From assembly GCF_014651895.1 (NCBI RefSeq), contig NZ_BMXT01000001.1, positions 1,116,001-1,180,000 of the forward strand: a stretch of DNA of 64,000 nt, given 5' to 3'. Of the stretch, positions 24,612 through 35,537 are shown in pieces. The translations under genes and the position numbers were made by a program. The notes under the pieces are model-generated. The model worked only from the letters and a program-made list of their open reading frames with translations, ran no database searches and was not told the origin of the DNA. This DNA comes from Rhodanobacter panaciterrae (GTDB lineage Bacteria; Pseudomonadota; Gammaproteobacteria; Xanthomonadales; Rhodanobacteraceae). Each line of letters starts with the position of its first letter. Position 1 is the first letter of the stretch.

Positions 24612-27600
24612 TCAGCTCGCCGTGGCGCAGCGATTGCGGCCGTTGTGCTTGGCCTCATACAGCGCCTTGTCGGCACGCGACAGCCATTGTTCGATGGATT
24701 CACCCGGATGCAGCGCGGCGATGCCGATGCTGACAGTCACCGGGATCATGCATCCGTCGTGGGCCACCGTCGTACTGGCCAGTGCCGTGCAGATGCGCCC
24801 GGTGATTTCCTGCGCATGCTGCAGGCTGGTGTCGGGCAGGCACAGCACGAACTCCTCACCGCCATAGCGGCCAACCAGATCGCCTTGCCGGCAGTGCTGC
24901 TTGATCACCTCGATCGCACCGCGGATCACCGCATCGCCGGCTAGGTGGCCATGAGTGTCGTTGATCTGCTTGAAACGATCGAGGTCGAACAGCGCGATGC
25001 AGACCGAGCGCCCCTGTGCGCGCTCGCGCACGCCCCCGGCCAGTTCCAGAAAACGGCGCCGGTTGTAGACGCCGGTCAGTCCATCGGTGCTGGCCAGCTC
25101 GTCGAGGCGCAGGTTGGCGGCGAGCAGGTCGCGCGTGTGTTCGGCGATCTGCTGCTGCAACTGGGTGGCCTGCCGGCGCAGATAGAGCGTGCGCAGATGG
25201 ACCAGCAGGAACACCAGCGCGATCAGCAGCAGTACGGCGATCAGCCGGCTGATCGTGGTTTCGTACCAGAGCGGCTTGACCACGATGCCGACACGGGTTT
25301 CGACGGTGCGGGGTTGCATGCCGTGGGTCGCCGCACGCAACTGCAGCCGGTAGTCGCCGTGGGGCAGGTTGGTATAGATCGCGCTGGGCAGACCGCCTCG
25401 GGGGATCTTGGTCCAGTCGTCGTCGAGGCCTTCCATGCGATAGCTGTAGGAGGTTTCGAGCGGTGTCTGGTAGTCGAGCAGGGCGAAGTCCAGCCGCAGG
25501 TTGCGGCTGTGCGAATCCATGCGGATGGTCTGGCCGTCGCGGGGAAGTTCCCCGAACGGCACTTCGTTGCCATTGACGATGGCATGGGTGATCGTCAGCG
25601 GCGCGGCTGCGGCTGCCGGCGCACGCCAGTGCGGCCGGATCACAGTCAACCCGCCGAGACCACCGAACAGCAGTTCGCCACCCGGCGCCCGCGCGGCACC
25701 CACGTAGACATAACTGGGGATGTGCAGGCCATCGCGCGGGCCGAGGTTGTGCACGGTCTGCGTGTCGCTGTCGATCATTGACACGCCATTGGAAGTGCTG
25801 ACCCACAGGTTGCCGCGGTCGTCATCCTGTATGCCACTGATCTTGTCGCTGGTCAGTCCCTGCGCGATGCCGATGGTGCGGAAACGGTAGGGGCTGCCTG
25901 GCGAATAATGGTCGATCACACCCAGCCCGCCGGAGGTGCTTACCCACAGTCGCTGCTGCGGATCCAGCGTGATCGAGCTGATGTAGTTCTGCGGCAGGCT
26001 GGAGGGATCGCCGTTGCGGTGGGTCAGATTCTCGAAGCCGTCACGGTCCAGCGAGTTGCTGGCAATGCTGATGCCGTGGGTGGTGCCGTACCACCAGCTG
26101 TCGCCGACGCGATCGATCTGCCGCACGGTGTCGCTGCCGAGGCTGTTCGGATCCTTCGGATCGTGACTGACATGATCGAGTACACCGCTACTGGTGTCGT
26201 AGCGATACAGGCCGTCATAGGTGCCGATGAGGATGCGTGAGCCGTCCCGTTGCAGGCTCAGTACCGGTTTGTTTCCCAGCTCCGGCACGATCGAGGGCTG
26301 GATGGCCAGCGTGTCGGGATTGATCCGGGCCAGCCCCTGGGTGCCGACCACGATCGAACCATCCGCTGTCTCGACGAAGGTCTGCACGTCGCGACGGATC
26401 TGGTTGCCGCCCAGCTGCAGATGGCTCATGCGGCCGACTTTGAGATCGATCATGTCGATCCGGCCAGAACCCAGGCCAAGCCAGATGCGGCCGCGTGTAT
26501 CGACATAGATGCCGCGTACGCTGGTATCGCTCAGCGCGTTCTGCTCCAGCGGCGAGGGCAGCAGCGAGAAGGCCGTGCGCGCGTTGGGGTTTGTGCGGGC
26601 GAGGCCGAGGTCGGTAGCGACCCAGATATTGCCCGAGCGATCCTGCAGCAAGCCGCGCACCGAATCGCCCGGCAACGAGGAGGCGATCGCTGCATCGTGC
26701 TTGATCTGGCGCAGTTGGGTATCGCCCGCGGTGTACGCGAGCACGCCGCTGCCGTCGGTGGCAATCCACATCGTGTCCGCTGCGATCTCCAGAAAATCGC
26801 GCGCGGTGGCTTGCTGGGCACCGTTCCGGGAGCCGCTGAAGCCCGGCACCGGATGCCACTGGCCGTCGGTATCGCGATAGGCCGCGCCGGCCTGCCCACT
26901 GCCGACCCATAGCCGGCCAGCACGATCCTCATGGATGGCCCAGATCTGGTTGTTCAGCACGCTGGCCACGATGCCGGCCGGATACTCCGGCTGCTCGAAC
27001 GCGGTCGCGCCGGCACGGCGCACGAACAACCCCTTGTTATTGCCCAGCCATAGATTGCCGGCGCGATCCTGCATCACGCTGAAGTTGCGTGGCGCGGTGC
27101 CGGCACCGGTTTGCATCCGGGTAATCGTGTCGGTGTGCAGATCGAGGTGATCCAGCCCCGCATCGGTGGCGATCCAGACACCACCGGCGTGATCATCGGC
27201 GAGGTCGTAGATCTTGCCGTCCGAGGTGCCGTTCGCGCCGATCGGATAGTTGTGGAAGCGATTGGTCGCCGGGTCGAGGCGCACCAGTCCACCGGCGTTG
27301 GTGCCGATCAGCAAACCACCGTCGGGCAGTGCGAGCAGGCTGCGCACATAGGCGTCGGGCAACGCCGGATTGCTGCCGTCGCGAGTGTCGAAGACCTGCG
27401 TGCGATAGCCGTCATAGCGGGCCAGGCCGACCATCGTGCCGACCCAGACCAGACCGCGCTGATCCTGTGCGATCGAGGTGGTGATCGACTGCGGCAGCCC
27501 TTCGGCAATGCCGGTCTGATCGAACCAGGGTGCGTCGAACGGTGCCCATGGGTCGCCGGGCGAGGTTGCAGCAGCAGCGGCGAAAGACAGCAACAGCAGC

Positions 27601-27650
27601 CCGAGCAGGCTCAGACAGCAACGGCGAAAGCGGCGCTGCGGATCACTCAT
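24612..27650 (-). CDS. periplasmic propeller-sensor diguanylate cyclase
   Basis: 1012 residues from the ATG at 27650; the frame runs further upstream without support. Signal peptide or anchor (about 12-28), then two-component-regulator propeller repeats (about 40-680; recurring GLVWVGT, NLWLGNN, RLWVGSG and NIWVATD blocks), a Y_Y_Y domain (about 690-760, ending LPHGDYRLQLRA), one membrane helix (about 775-800), a short coil and a GGDEF domain with intact GGEEF (about 930). The inhibitory RxxD site lies five residues before GGEEF. It would sense an unknown periplasmic signal and make cyclic di-GMP. Confidence 0.92.
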   Translation of the reverse strand: MSDPQRRFRRCCLSLLGLLLLSFAAAAATSPGDPWAPFDAPWFDQTGIAEGLPQSITTSIAQDQRGLVWVGTMVGLARYDGYRTQVFDTRDGSNPALPDAYVRSLLALPDGGLLIGTNAGGLVRLDPATNRFHNYPIGANGTSDGKIYDLADDHAGGVWIATDAGLDHLDLHTDTITRMQTGAGTAPRNFSVMQDRAGNLWLGNNKGLFVRRAGATAFEQPEYPAGIVASVLNNQIWAIHEDRAGRLWVGSGQAGAAYRDTDGQWHPVPGFSGSRNGAQQATARDFLEIAADTMWIATDGSGVLAYTAGDTQLRQIKHDAAIASSLPGDSVRGLLQDRSGNIWVATDLGLARTNPNARTAFSLLPSPLEQNALSDTSVRGIYVDTRGRIWLGLGSGRIDMIDLKVGRMSHLQLGGNQIRRDVQTFVETADGSIVVGTQGLARINPDTLAIQPSIVPELGNKPVLSLQRDGSRILIGTYDGLYRYDTSSGVLDHVSHDPKDPNSLGSDTVRQIDRVGDSWWYGTTHGISIASNSLDRDGFENLTHRNGDPSSLPQNYISSITLDPQQRLWVSTSGGLGVIDHYSPGSPYRFRTIGIAQGLTSDKISGIQDDDRGNLWVSTSNGVSMIDSDTQTVHNLGPRDGLHIPSYVYVGAARAPGGELLFGGLGGLTVIRPHWRAPAAAAAPLTITHAIVNGNEVPFGELPRDGQTIRMDSHSRNLRLDFALLDYQTPLETSYSYRMEGLDDDWTKIPRGGLPSAIYTNLPHGDYRLQLRAATHGMQPRTVETRVGIVVKPLWYETTISRLIAVLLLIALVFLLVHLRTLYLRRQATQLQQQIAEHTRDLLAANLRLDELASTDGLTGVYNRRRFLELAGGVRERAQGRSVCIALFDLDRFKQINDTHGHLAGDAVIRGAIEVIKQHCRQGDLVGRYGGEEFVLCLPDTSLQHAQEITGRICTALASTTVAHDGCMIPVTVSIGIAALHPGESIEQWLSRADKALYEAKHNGRNRCATAS

Positions 27651-27901
27651 GCGGCGCGCAGGTGACCGGGTCCATGCATGCAGGCAATGCCTGTATCCAT
27701 GGCCATCGATGTAGAGGAAAAGTGCAACCCGGACTTCACTTACGTCCCGCCCCCCGGCGTGCATGGCGGGTCAAGGCCGCCATGGAGTCCATCATAGCGG
27801 CAAATCCCGCTCACGATGACGGCAGGGAAGATCAAGCGGGGTGGCGCACCGCTTGCGGCAGAGCATGCGTGCAAGCTCGACGCAGTCGGTGCGCCTCTGC
27901 C

Positions 27902-28609
27902 TTACCCGCCTGTGGCGGGCGTCAGTGCCAGGGCTTTTCGTAGCTCGTCACGCGCTGCGAGGAAATCCGCCTGCCAAGCCGGGTCCCGCAGCAATTGGGC
28001 TGCGATGACGGTGCCGGCGATCCGGCCTGCTTCCACGTCGCTCGGGAAATGCACGCCCATCACGACGCGATGCCGGGCGTAGAGTGCCGCACGATCGAAG
28101 ATGGCAGTTCGCTTCTCCGGCAACATGTTGGCCAGCAGGACCGCGGTGGTGTAGCCGAACGTGGCATGCCCGCTCGGATAGCTCCAGTCGCCGGGCTTTT
28201 CCACGCTCAGCGGATGCACCTGGTCGGAGACCTCAGCCGGTCGCGGATGGTGCCAGAAGGATTTGGCCGCGTCGACGGTGACCTTGTCGAGTTTGTTTAC
28301 ACGTTTGAAAAACGCGGCCGTGCGGGGCAGAGCATCAGCTGTCAGACCCGGGCCGAGCACGTCGGCAAAACGGAATGCCGAACGCTCCGCGTCGGCCTTG
28401 GCCGCTTTGTCATCGGCCGTGGTTCTCGCCGACTGCACAACGAGTACGGCCTGGAGATCATCCAGCGCGGCTGGTGACCCTGCTGCTGGCGGTGGTGCCA
28501 GCAGCAGGGTCAGGTCGATGGCATCCGTCCTGGTGCTCCCATCGGCGGCAAGTGCCGGGACGACGGGCAGCAACAGTGCAACGAGCAGGAGAAAACGGCG
28601 GGCCATCAT
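27902..28609 (-). CDS. PAP2-family periplasmic acid phosphatase (class A-like)
   Basis: 235 residues with a signal peptide (about 1-21, ending ALA-ADG). The three phosphatase motifs are intact: KSFWHHPRP (K-x6-RP), YPSGHATFG (PSGH) and RHRVVMGVHFPSD (R-x5-H-x3-D), with the nucleophilic His in the last. Non-specific acid phosphatases of this class release phosphate from organic esters in the periplasm. The ATG pair at 28604-28609 overlaps the TonB receptor stop, so the two genes are translationally coupled. A Pho box lies upstream of the pair. Confidence 0.92.
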   Translation of the reverse strand: MMARRFLLLVALLLPVVPALAADGSTRTDAIDLTLLLAPPPAAGSPAALDDLQAVLVVQSARTTADDKAAKADAERSAFRFADVLGPGLTADALPRTAAFFKRVNKLDKVTVDAAKSFWHHPRPAEVSDQVHPLSVEKPGDWSYPSGHATFGYTTAVLLANMLPEKRTAIFDRAALYARHRVVMGVHFPSDVEAGRIAGTVIAAQLLRDPAWQADFLAARDELRKALALTPATGG

Positions 28610-30852
28610 TGGAAATTGGCCGACAGAGTGACGAAAAAGTTGCGCTCGGGAATGGTGTAATACAGTGGCGTGCCAGCACCACCGGTGGTGCCAGCCAGGG
28701 CGTTGATGGTCGTGTTGTTGAACACGTTGTTGACCTGCACGCCGATCTTGAAGTCCTTCAGGTCACTGATGTGCGGATCGAACTTGTAGCTCACGGCGAA
28801 GTTGGTCACCGCATAGCCGCCAATCGGCGTGTCGTCCTCCACATTGGCCGTGTAATAGGTCTTGCCGACGAACTTGTCGACCAGGGACGCGTAGAAGGGA
28901 CCGTTGCTGTAGATGAAGCCCAGCGCAGCGGTCTTGTGCGGCGTGTTCGCGTTCCACGCGTTGTCGGTGGTCTGGATCGCACGGTTGAGCGAGCCGTTGG
29001 CGTATACACTGAAACCGCCGCCCAGCATGTAAGTGCCTTCGAGCTCGAGGCCTTTGTAATGCACGCCGCCGCCGTTGTAGAACTCTTTGATACCGCCGAT
29101 CTTGCGGCTCTGGACGAAATTGTTGAAGTTGATCTTGTAGATGTCGCCCGACAGCGTCAGGCGATCGTTGGTCCAGGTCGTGCCGAGCTGGAGATTGGTG
29201 GTTTTTTCCGGCTGCACCGCACTGTCGGAGACGGTGGGGTTCGGCACGTAGAGCAGGTTGAGGTTGGGTGCCAGGTAGCCTTTGGCCCACTGTGCGTAGG
29301 CCGTCCAGTTCGAGCTGAACGCATAGTGGAGCGCAGCCGATGGCAGGGTGGCGTTCCAGGCCTTGGAGTAGTTCAGCGGGGTTCCCGTTTTCTGGTTCAC
29401 CGAGGCGTCGAGGTTGCGCTTGAAGTAGTTGTACTTCACGCCGCCGATGAACCAGGCGTTGTCGGTGATGTTCCACTGATATTCGACAAACGGCTGGACC
29501 GTGACCAGCGAGTCGTTCATGCGGCGATCGGCCGATGCCAGCGCCAGCGTAGGTGCGCCGGGCGCGATCACGGGATTCAACTGGTTGAGCGTGTCGTCGA
29601 ATTCATACAGCCAGCGTATGTCGTCCTGGTGGTCGTACCACACACCGGTGCGCACTTCGCCCGGACCGATCTCCTTGCTGAGACGGAAGATGTCGCCCCA
29701 CGAGCGGTTGGTGTTGCGCATGTGCTGGCCGGGCACGTCTGTTGGGCTGTAGAAGGTGCCATTGGGCGTTTCGCCGTTCGGGTCTTCGCCGTTGTAGCCG
29801 AAATGGTTGTAGCCGTAGGTGTAAGCCTTGTTGTCGATCGTCCAGCCGGCGAACTCCGAATGCAGGCCGATGTAGCCCATGTTGGTGTTGATCTTGTCCT
29901 GGTTGTAGCGGTAGTAGGCCTGACTGGTCGGGTCGTTGTTCAGTCCATAGTTCACGCCGTACTGTGCGATCTGCGCCTTGGTGGCGCCGAACGGCACGTA
30001 CTGGTTGAGGTTGTTGTACATGGCAGCGAAGGTCAGCGTGGTGTGGTCGCCCAGCGGCTGCACGACCTTGGCGAACACGCTCTGACGGCGCTGGCCGGAG
30101 TAGGTGAGATAGCCGTCCGAATCGCTGTTCTGCACGTTGATCACGGCGCTGGTGCCGCTGTTGGTGAAGCGGCCCGTATCGATGCGGGCGCCTTCCACGG
30201 ACGTGTTCCAGCTGCCCAGAGTGATATACGGGCTGATGCCGAATTGATTCTTCGGACTGATCGAATCCACCGAAATGGTGCCGCCGAACGTGGCATTGCC
30301 CAGCGTGCTGGCCGTGCCAGGCCCGCGATCGACCACGACACTGCTGGTTTCCTGATTGGTGAAGTACGAGGTGGAATGGTGCGTGAAGTCGTTGGAGTCC
30401 ATCCACGGAATGCCATCGAACGTCACGTTGTACTGACCGTCCTGGAAGCCACGAATGGAAACGACCGCCGATTCCATCAAGCCAGAGCCGTTTGGCGTCA
30501 CGGTGTACACGCTCGGTGCGATGGCCGCGGCGTCGGAGTAGTCGCCGGTGGGCGCAATGTTTTCCTGTATGTACGTGCTGCCGATGATCGACTGCGGCTG
30601 GGTCGCCACGGTCGAGCCCTGGGTGGGGGCGATATCGCTCACGGTCGTGGCGGTACCGGTGACCTGGACCGCGCTGAGATTCTGGGCATTTTGTATCGTG
30701 GCGGTGTTCGCTGCCGCACCGTTGGTAGAACCCGTAGTGGCATCTGTCGTCGTGGTGTCGCCGGCAAAGGCGGGGCCGGACAGAATGGCGGCGATGCAGA
30801 GGGCGAGAAGGGCAGGTTTGCGAAAATCGGTGGTCGAGGTCGGCCGCGTCAT
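28606..30852 (-). CDS. TonB-dependent outer-membrane receptor
   Basis: 748 residues from the ATG at 30852, with GGGA seven bases upstream; a TTG at 30864 is in frame but poor. A signal peptide ends near AFA-GDT. A Thr/Ala-rich linker and a TonB-box-like SAVQVTGTA come next, then a plug with VVSIRGFQDGQYNVTFDGIP, a 22-strand barrel, and a C-terminal Phe (FFVTLSANFQ ends in Gln, with aromatic residues just before). It imports a bulky or phosphorylated substrate with TonB energy. Coupling to a secreted phosphatase suggests a phosphate ester; the true ligand is unknown. Confidence 0.92.
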   Translation of the reverse strand: MTRPTSTTDFRKPALLALCIAAILSGPAFAGDTTTTDATTGSTNGAAANTATIQNAQNLSAVQVTGTATTVSDIAPTQGSTVATQPQSIIGSTYIQENIAPTGDYSDAAAIAPSVYTVTPNGSGLMESAVVSIRGFQDGQYNVTFDGIPWMDSNDFTHHSTSYFTNQETSSVVVDRGPGTASTLGNATFGGTISVDSISPKNQFGISPYITLGSWNTSVEGARIDTGRFTNSGTSAVINVQNSDSDGYLTYSGQRRQSVFAKVVQPLGDHTTLTFAAMYNNLNQYVPFGATKAQIAQYGVNYGLNNDPTSQAYYRYNQDKINTNMGYIGLHSEFAGWTIDNKAYTYGYNHFGYNGEDPNGETPNGTFYSPTDVPGQHMRNTNRSWGDIFRLSKEIGPGEVRTGVWYDHQDDIRWLYEFDDTLNQLNPVIAPGAPTLALASADRRMNDSLVTVQPFVEYQWNITDNAWFIGGVKYNYFKRNLDASVNQKTGTPLNYSKAWNATLPSAALHYAFSSNWTAYAQWAKGYLAPNLNLLYVPNPTVSDSAVQPEKTTNLQLGTTWTNDRLTLSGDIYKINFNNFVQSRKIGGIKEFYNGGGVHYKGLELEGTYMLGGGFSVYANGSLNRAIQTTDNAWNANTPHKTAALGFIYSNGPFYASLVDKFVGKTYYTANVEDDTPIGGYAVTNFAVSYKFDPHISDLKDFKIGVQVNNVFNNTTINALAGTTGGAGTPLYYTIPERNFFVTLSANFQ

Positions 30853-30899
30853 GGGTTGTCCCAAAGTTGTTGTTGGTTAGGGGCGCAGTGCGGGGCGCA

Positions 30900-30933
30900 A
30901 ACCTAGTTATCCGATATGACAATTTGGCAACAG
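30900..30933 (-). promoter_or_regulatory. candidate Pho box and -10 for the TonB receptor/phosphatase unit
   Basis: On the minus strand 30933-30916 reads CTGTTGCCAAATTGTCAT: two 7-base PhoB repeats (4/7 and 6/7 to CTGTCAT) with the standard four-base AT-rich spacer. Exactly ten bases further on is TAGGTT (30905-30900), which keeps the key T, A and T of a -10 box. This is the spacing seen in PhoB-activated promoters. The start codon at 30852 would be about 40 bases after the transcript start. Confidence 0.5.
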
Positions 30934-30950
30934 CCGTATTAATTGAAAAT

Positions 30951-31044
30951 CTTTCGACATAATCGAAAGTTAATGCGCTAAGCCAGAGCTAAGCTTGGTA
31001 ATGTGATTCGATTGAAATCGGCGTAATGGGTGATTTTCATCACC
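30951..31044. promoter_or_regulatory. AT-rich intergenic with palindromic operator-like sites
   Basis: The gap between the TonB receptor and rarA (30853-31178) is AT-rich compared with the rest. It holds CTTTCGA-CATAA-TCGAAAG (30951-30969), CGATT-GA-AATCG (31009-31020) and GGTGAT-TTTC-ATCACC (31029-31044). The last matches a CRP/Clp-like GTGA-N6-TCAC site. Which gene they serve is unclear. The rest of the gap shows no gene. Confidence 0.4.
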
Positions 31045-31178
31045 GATTAATGCCGTCGAATATCGCGATTTAGAAGAGCGCCTGGATCGGCGCTTCGCGA
31101 TCAAGGCGCACACCTGGACATGCGTGCGGAGCGGGGCATTCATCGCTGGTGACTGGCCGCATGTCTTATCATCCGACT

Positions 31179-32513
31179 ATGTCATCCCGTGTTTCATCCA
31201 GCGCCCCCGGCCTGTTCGCCGAACCCGATGCACTCAAGCCGCTGGCCGAGCGCATGCGCCCGCGCAGCCTTGACGAGATCGTCGGCCAGCAGCGGCTGGT
31301 CGGGCCGGACAAGGCGCTGCGCCGCGCGCTCGAAGCCGGCAAGATCCATTCGATGGTGCTGTGGGGGCCGCCCGGTTGCGGCAAGACCACGCTGGCGTTG
31401 CTGGTGGCGCGTTACGCCGATGCGGATTTCCGCGCGATCTCCGCCGTGCTGTCCGGCCTGCCGGACGTGCGCAAGGCGCTGGCCGAGGCCGAGGTGAATT
31501 TTGCGCAGGGCCGGCGCACCGTGCTGTTCGTCGACGAAGTGCACCGCTTCAACAAGACCCAGCAGGATGCGTTCCTGCCGCATATCGAAAAAGGCGTGAT
31601 CATCTTCATCGGTGCCACCACCGAGAACCCGTCGTTCGAACTGAACTCCGCGCTGCTGTCGCGCTGCCGCGTGCACGTGCTGGAACCGATCTCGACCGAC
31701 GATATCGTGGCGGCACTCAAGCGTGCGCTGGGCGACAGCGAGCGCGGCCTCGGCGAGTTGCAGCTGCAGGTAGGCGACGAGTCGCTGGAATCGATCGCCC
31801 AGGCCGCCGACGGCGACGTGCGCCGTGCGCTGACCCTGCTGGAAATCGCCGCCGAGTTGGCCGAAGACAAGCGTATCGACGAAGTCACCTTGACTCAGGT
31901 GCTGGCCGACCGCACCCGTCGCTTCGACAAGATGGGCGAGCAGTTCTACGACCAGATCTCGGCGCTGCACAAGTCGGTGCGCTCATCCGATCCCGACGCC
32001 GCGGTGTACTGGCTGTGCCGCATGCTCGATGGCGGCGTCGATCCGCTGTACCTGGCCCGACGCATGACGCGCATGGCGGTGGAAGACGTCGGCTTGGCCG
32101 AGCCCCGCGCCTGGCGCATGGCGCTGGACGCGTGGGATACCTATGAACGTCTCGGCAGTCCCGAAGGTGAGCTCGGCCTGGCCCAGTTGGCGATCTGGCT
32201 GGCGATCTCGCCCAAGAGCAACGCCGCCTACATGGCCTACAACAAGGCCCGCGCCGCGATCCGCGAGGGCGGCACCTTGGAAGTGCCGATGCACCTGCGC
32301 AACGCGCCGACCAAGTTGATGAAAGGCCTCGGCTACGGCAAGGGCTACCAGTACGACCACGACGCCGAAGGTGGCATCGCCCTCGACCAGCAATGCCTAC
32401 CCGACGAACTCGTCGGCAGCGTGTTCTACGAACCGGTCGAACGCGGGCTGGAACTGCAGCTGCGCGAGAAACTGCTGGCCCTGCGCGCCGCCCGCGAGAA
32501 GGCCCGCAAGTAG
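31179..32513 (+). CDS. rarA: replication-associated recombination protein A (RarA/MgsA)
   Basis: 444 residues from the ATG at 31179; in-frame starts at 31149 (GTG) and 31161 (ATG) are possible and no start has a good ribosome site. AAA+ ATPase: LAERMRPRSLDEIVGQQRLVG, Walker A GPPGCGKTT, Walker B VLFVDEVHRF, sensor IGATTENPSFELNSALLSR, and the C-terminal tetramerisation region with YGKGYQYDHDAEGG. It acts at stalled forks with SSB. The TAG stop is part of a REP element. Confidence 0.95.
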   Translation: MSSRVSSSAPGLFAEPDALKPLAERMRPRSLDEIVGQQRLVGPDKALRRALEAGKIHSMVLWGPPGCGKTTLALLVARYADADFRAISAVLSGLPDVRKALAEAEVNFAQGRRTVLFVDEVHRFNKTQQDAFLPHIEKGVIIFIGATTENPSFELNSALLSRCRVHVLEPISTDDIVAALKRALGDSERGLGELQLQVGDESLESIAQAADGDVRRALTLLEIAAELAEDKRIDEVTLTQVLADRTRRFDKMGEQFYDQISALHKSVRSSDPDAAVYWLCRMLDGGVDPLYLARRMTRMAVEDVGLAEPRAWRMALDAWDTYERLGSPEGELGLAQLAIWLAISPKSNAAYMAYNKARAAIREGGTLEVPMHLRNAPTKLMKGLGYGKGYQYDHDAEGGIALDQQCLPDELVGSVFYEPVERGLELQLREKLLALRAAREKARK

Positions 32514-32537
32514 GAGCCCGCTCGCGGGCGATGCTCT
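32510..32537 (+). repeat. single GTAG-type REP element
   Basis: 28 bases matching the copy at 8091-8118 at 26 positions: GTAG head, then GCCCGC-TC-GCGGGC hairpin and a conserved ATGCTCT tail. As at 8.1 kb, the head supplies the TAG stop codon, here of rarA. No inverted partner follows. Confidence 0.8.
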
Positions 32538-32636
32538 GATGAAACGATGCATCGCGCTTCAGGCACTGCTGCGCGCGCCCTTGCCGTAGTCGCGACGTCC
32601 GGCATAAATTCCCTGCATCAATCGGGAGGGTGAATC

Positions 32637-33215
32637 ATGCGCGTGCTCGTGGCAGGTCTGATCGGCGGCATTCTGATGTTCGTGTGGGGTGTGATGGCGC
32701 ATATGGCGCTCGGCCTGGGCAATGTAGGCATCAAGCAGCCGGTCAATGAAAACGTGGCGCTCAGCGGCCTGCAGGAAGGGCTGGGCGGACAGGCCGGTGT
32801 GTACATACTGCCGTCGCTGGATCCCAAGAAGATGGGCGACGCGGCCGAAGTCAGGACGTATTCGATCAAGGCTGTCCGCTCGCCGTATGCCTGGGTGGTC
32901 TATCAGCCGCAAGGCACCGACATGATGCAGATGGGCCCGCAGATCGGCCGGCAATGGGCGTCCGATACCCTGAGCGCGCTGGCGCTGGCGTTCGTGATGG
33001 GTCTGGCCGTGCTCGGCTTCCGTCGCCGTCTCGCCATTGCTGCCGCCGCGGCGGTGTTCGCCTGGCTCAGCACCATGCTGCCGTACTGGAACTGGTATCG
33101 CTTCCCGCTCGACTTCACGCTCGCCGCCCTCGCCGAACAACTGATCGGCTGGCTGATCGCCGGCGCCGCAATGGCCTGGTGGCTGGGCCGCAGCGAACAC
33201 AAGCTGGCCAGCTGA
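32637..33215 (+). CDS. conserved membrane protein of unknown function
   Basis: 192 residues with a strong GGGAGGG ribosome site before the ATG. One N-terminal helix (about 3-24), a soluble periplasmic-like segment of about 90 residues, and three C-terminal helices (about 110-185) with a conserved-looking PYWNWYRFP between the second and third. I do not recognise the family with certainty; it is not a known transporter or enzyme by motif. It stands between rarA and serS. Confidence 0.7.
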   Translation: MRVLVAGLIGGILMFVWGVMAHMALGLGNVGIKQPVNENVALSGLQEGLGGQAGVYILPSLDPKKMGDAAEVRTYSIKAVRSPYAWVVYQPQGTDMMQMGPQIGRQWASDTLSALALAFVMGLAVLGFRRRLAIAAAAAVFAWLSTMLPYWNWYRFPLDFTLAALAEQLIGWLIAGAAMAWWLGRSEHKLAS

Positions 33216-33229
33216 GTTGTTGCCTTGCT

Positions 33230-33256
33230 CCCTCCCCTACGTGCAGCAGGGGAGGG
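33230..33256. repeat. C/G-rich inverted repeat before serS
   Basis: Arms CCCTCCCCT (33230-33238) and AGGGGAGGG (33248-33256), perfect over nine bases, followed by CTGGGGAGGGGTG. It resembles the hairpin at 18521-18551 (CCCAACCCTCTCCCC type) and may end the upstream transcript. No T-run. Confidence 0.55.
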
Positions 33257-33308
33257 CTGGGGAGGGGTGAAGCTCCCACGCCAACCGCAAGTTGCATTGC
33301 GGCAATAG

Positions 33309-35017
<1,709 letters not shown>

Positions 35018-35064
35018 TAAACTTCGACGCTCGCTGGCAGCTCAAGCTGATCAGCAACAAATTT

Positions 35065-35154
<90 letters not shown>

Positions 35155-35165
35155 TATAGCAAAGG

Positions 35166-35190
35166 GCCCTGATTTTTCAGGGCTTTTTTT
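35166..35190 (+). terminator. intrinsic terminator after tRNA-Ser
   Basis: Stem GCCCTGA/TCAGGGC around a TTTT loop (35166-35183), followed by seven T (35184-35190). A textbook rho-independent terminator for the tRNA transcript. Confidence 0.92.
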
Positions 35191-35537
35191 GTGCTCGGAG
35201 AAATTGGCGCGTGGATGCCGGCATTCATGTGGGTCTGCTTGTCCATTTATGGCAGACGGGTAGTTTCAGACTAACCTCCTATGAGGGGAAGATTTTCGCG
35301 CTAGATCCTTGGGTGGCATTCCAAGTGAAGAAGTGCCCTTGGCTGTCGCGCCGCCAGCAGCACTGAGACCTTGCAAGCGCAGTGGAGATGCGGCTCCGAG
35401 TGCGCCATGATCGGAGGACTGTGCCGTTCTTAGCCTTAGTTCTGTCGCCTTGAGCCGAAAGTGGCTAATTGCATATGGGGATGGCCGTTTACGGCACGAA
35501 AAGTGCTTTGAATAGCGTTTTGCAGGAAGGGGCCAAG
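35191..35537. other. non-coding gap between tRNA-Ser terminator and the helicase gene
   Basis: 347 bases with no supported gene. Base composition falls below the core level, as in the helicase gene that follows. No integrase fragment and no second copy of the tRNA 3' end was found. It should contain the helicase promoter, but no convincing -35/-10 pair stands out. Confidence 0.5.

Noticed and set aside
28375-30906. 843-codon plus-strand frame opposite the TonB receptor and phosphatase
   Set aside because: The opposite strand encodes two clear exported proteins with coupled translation. The frame is Val/Arg/Gly-rich without domains.
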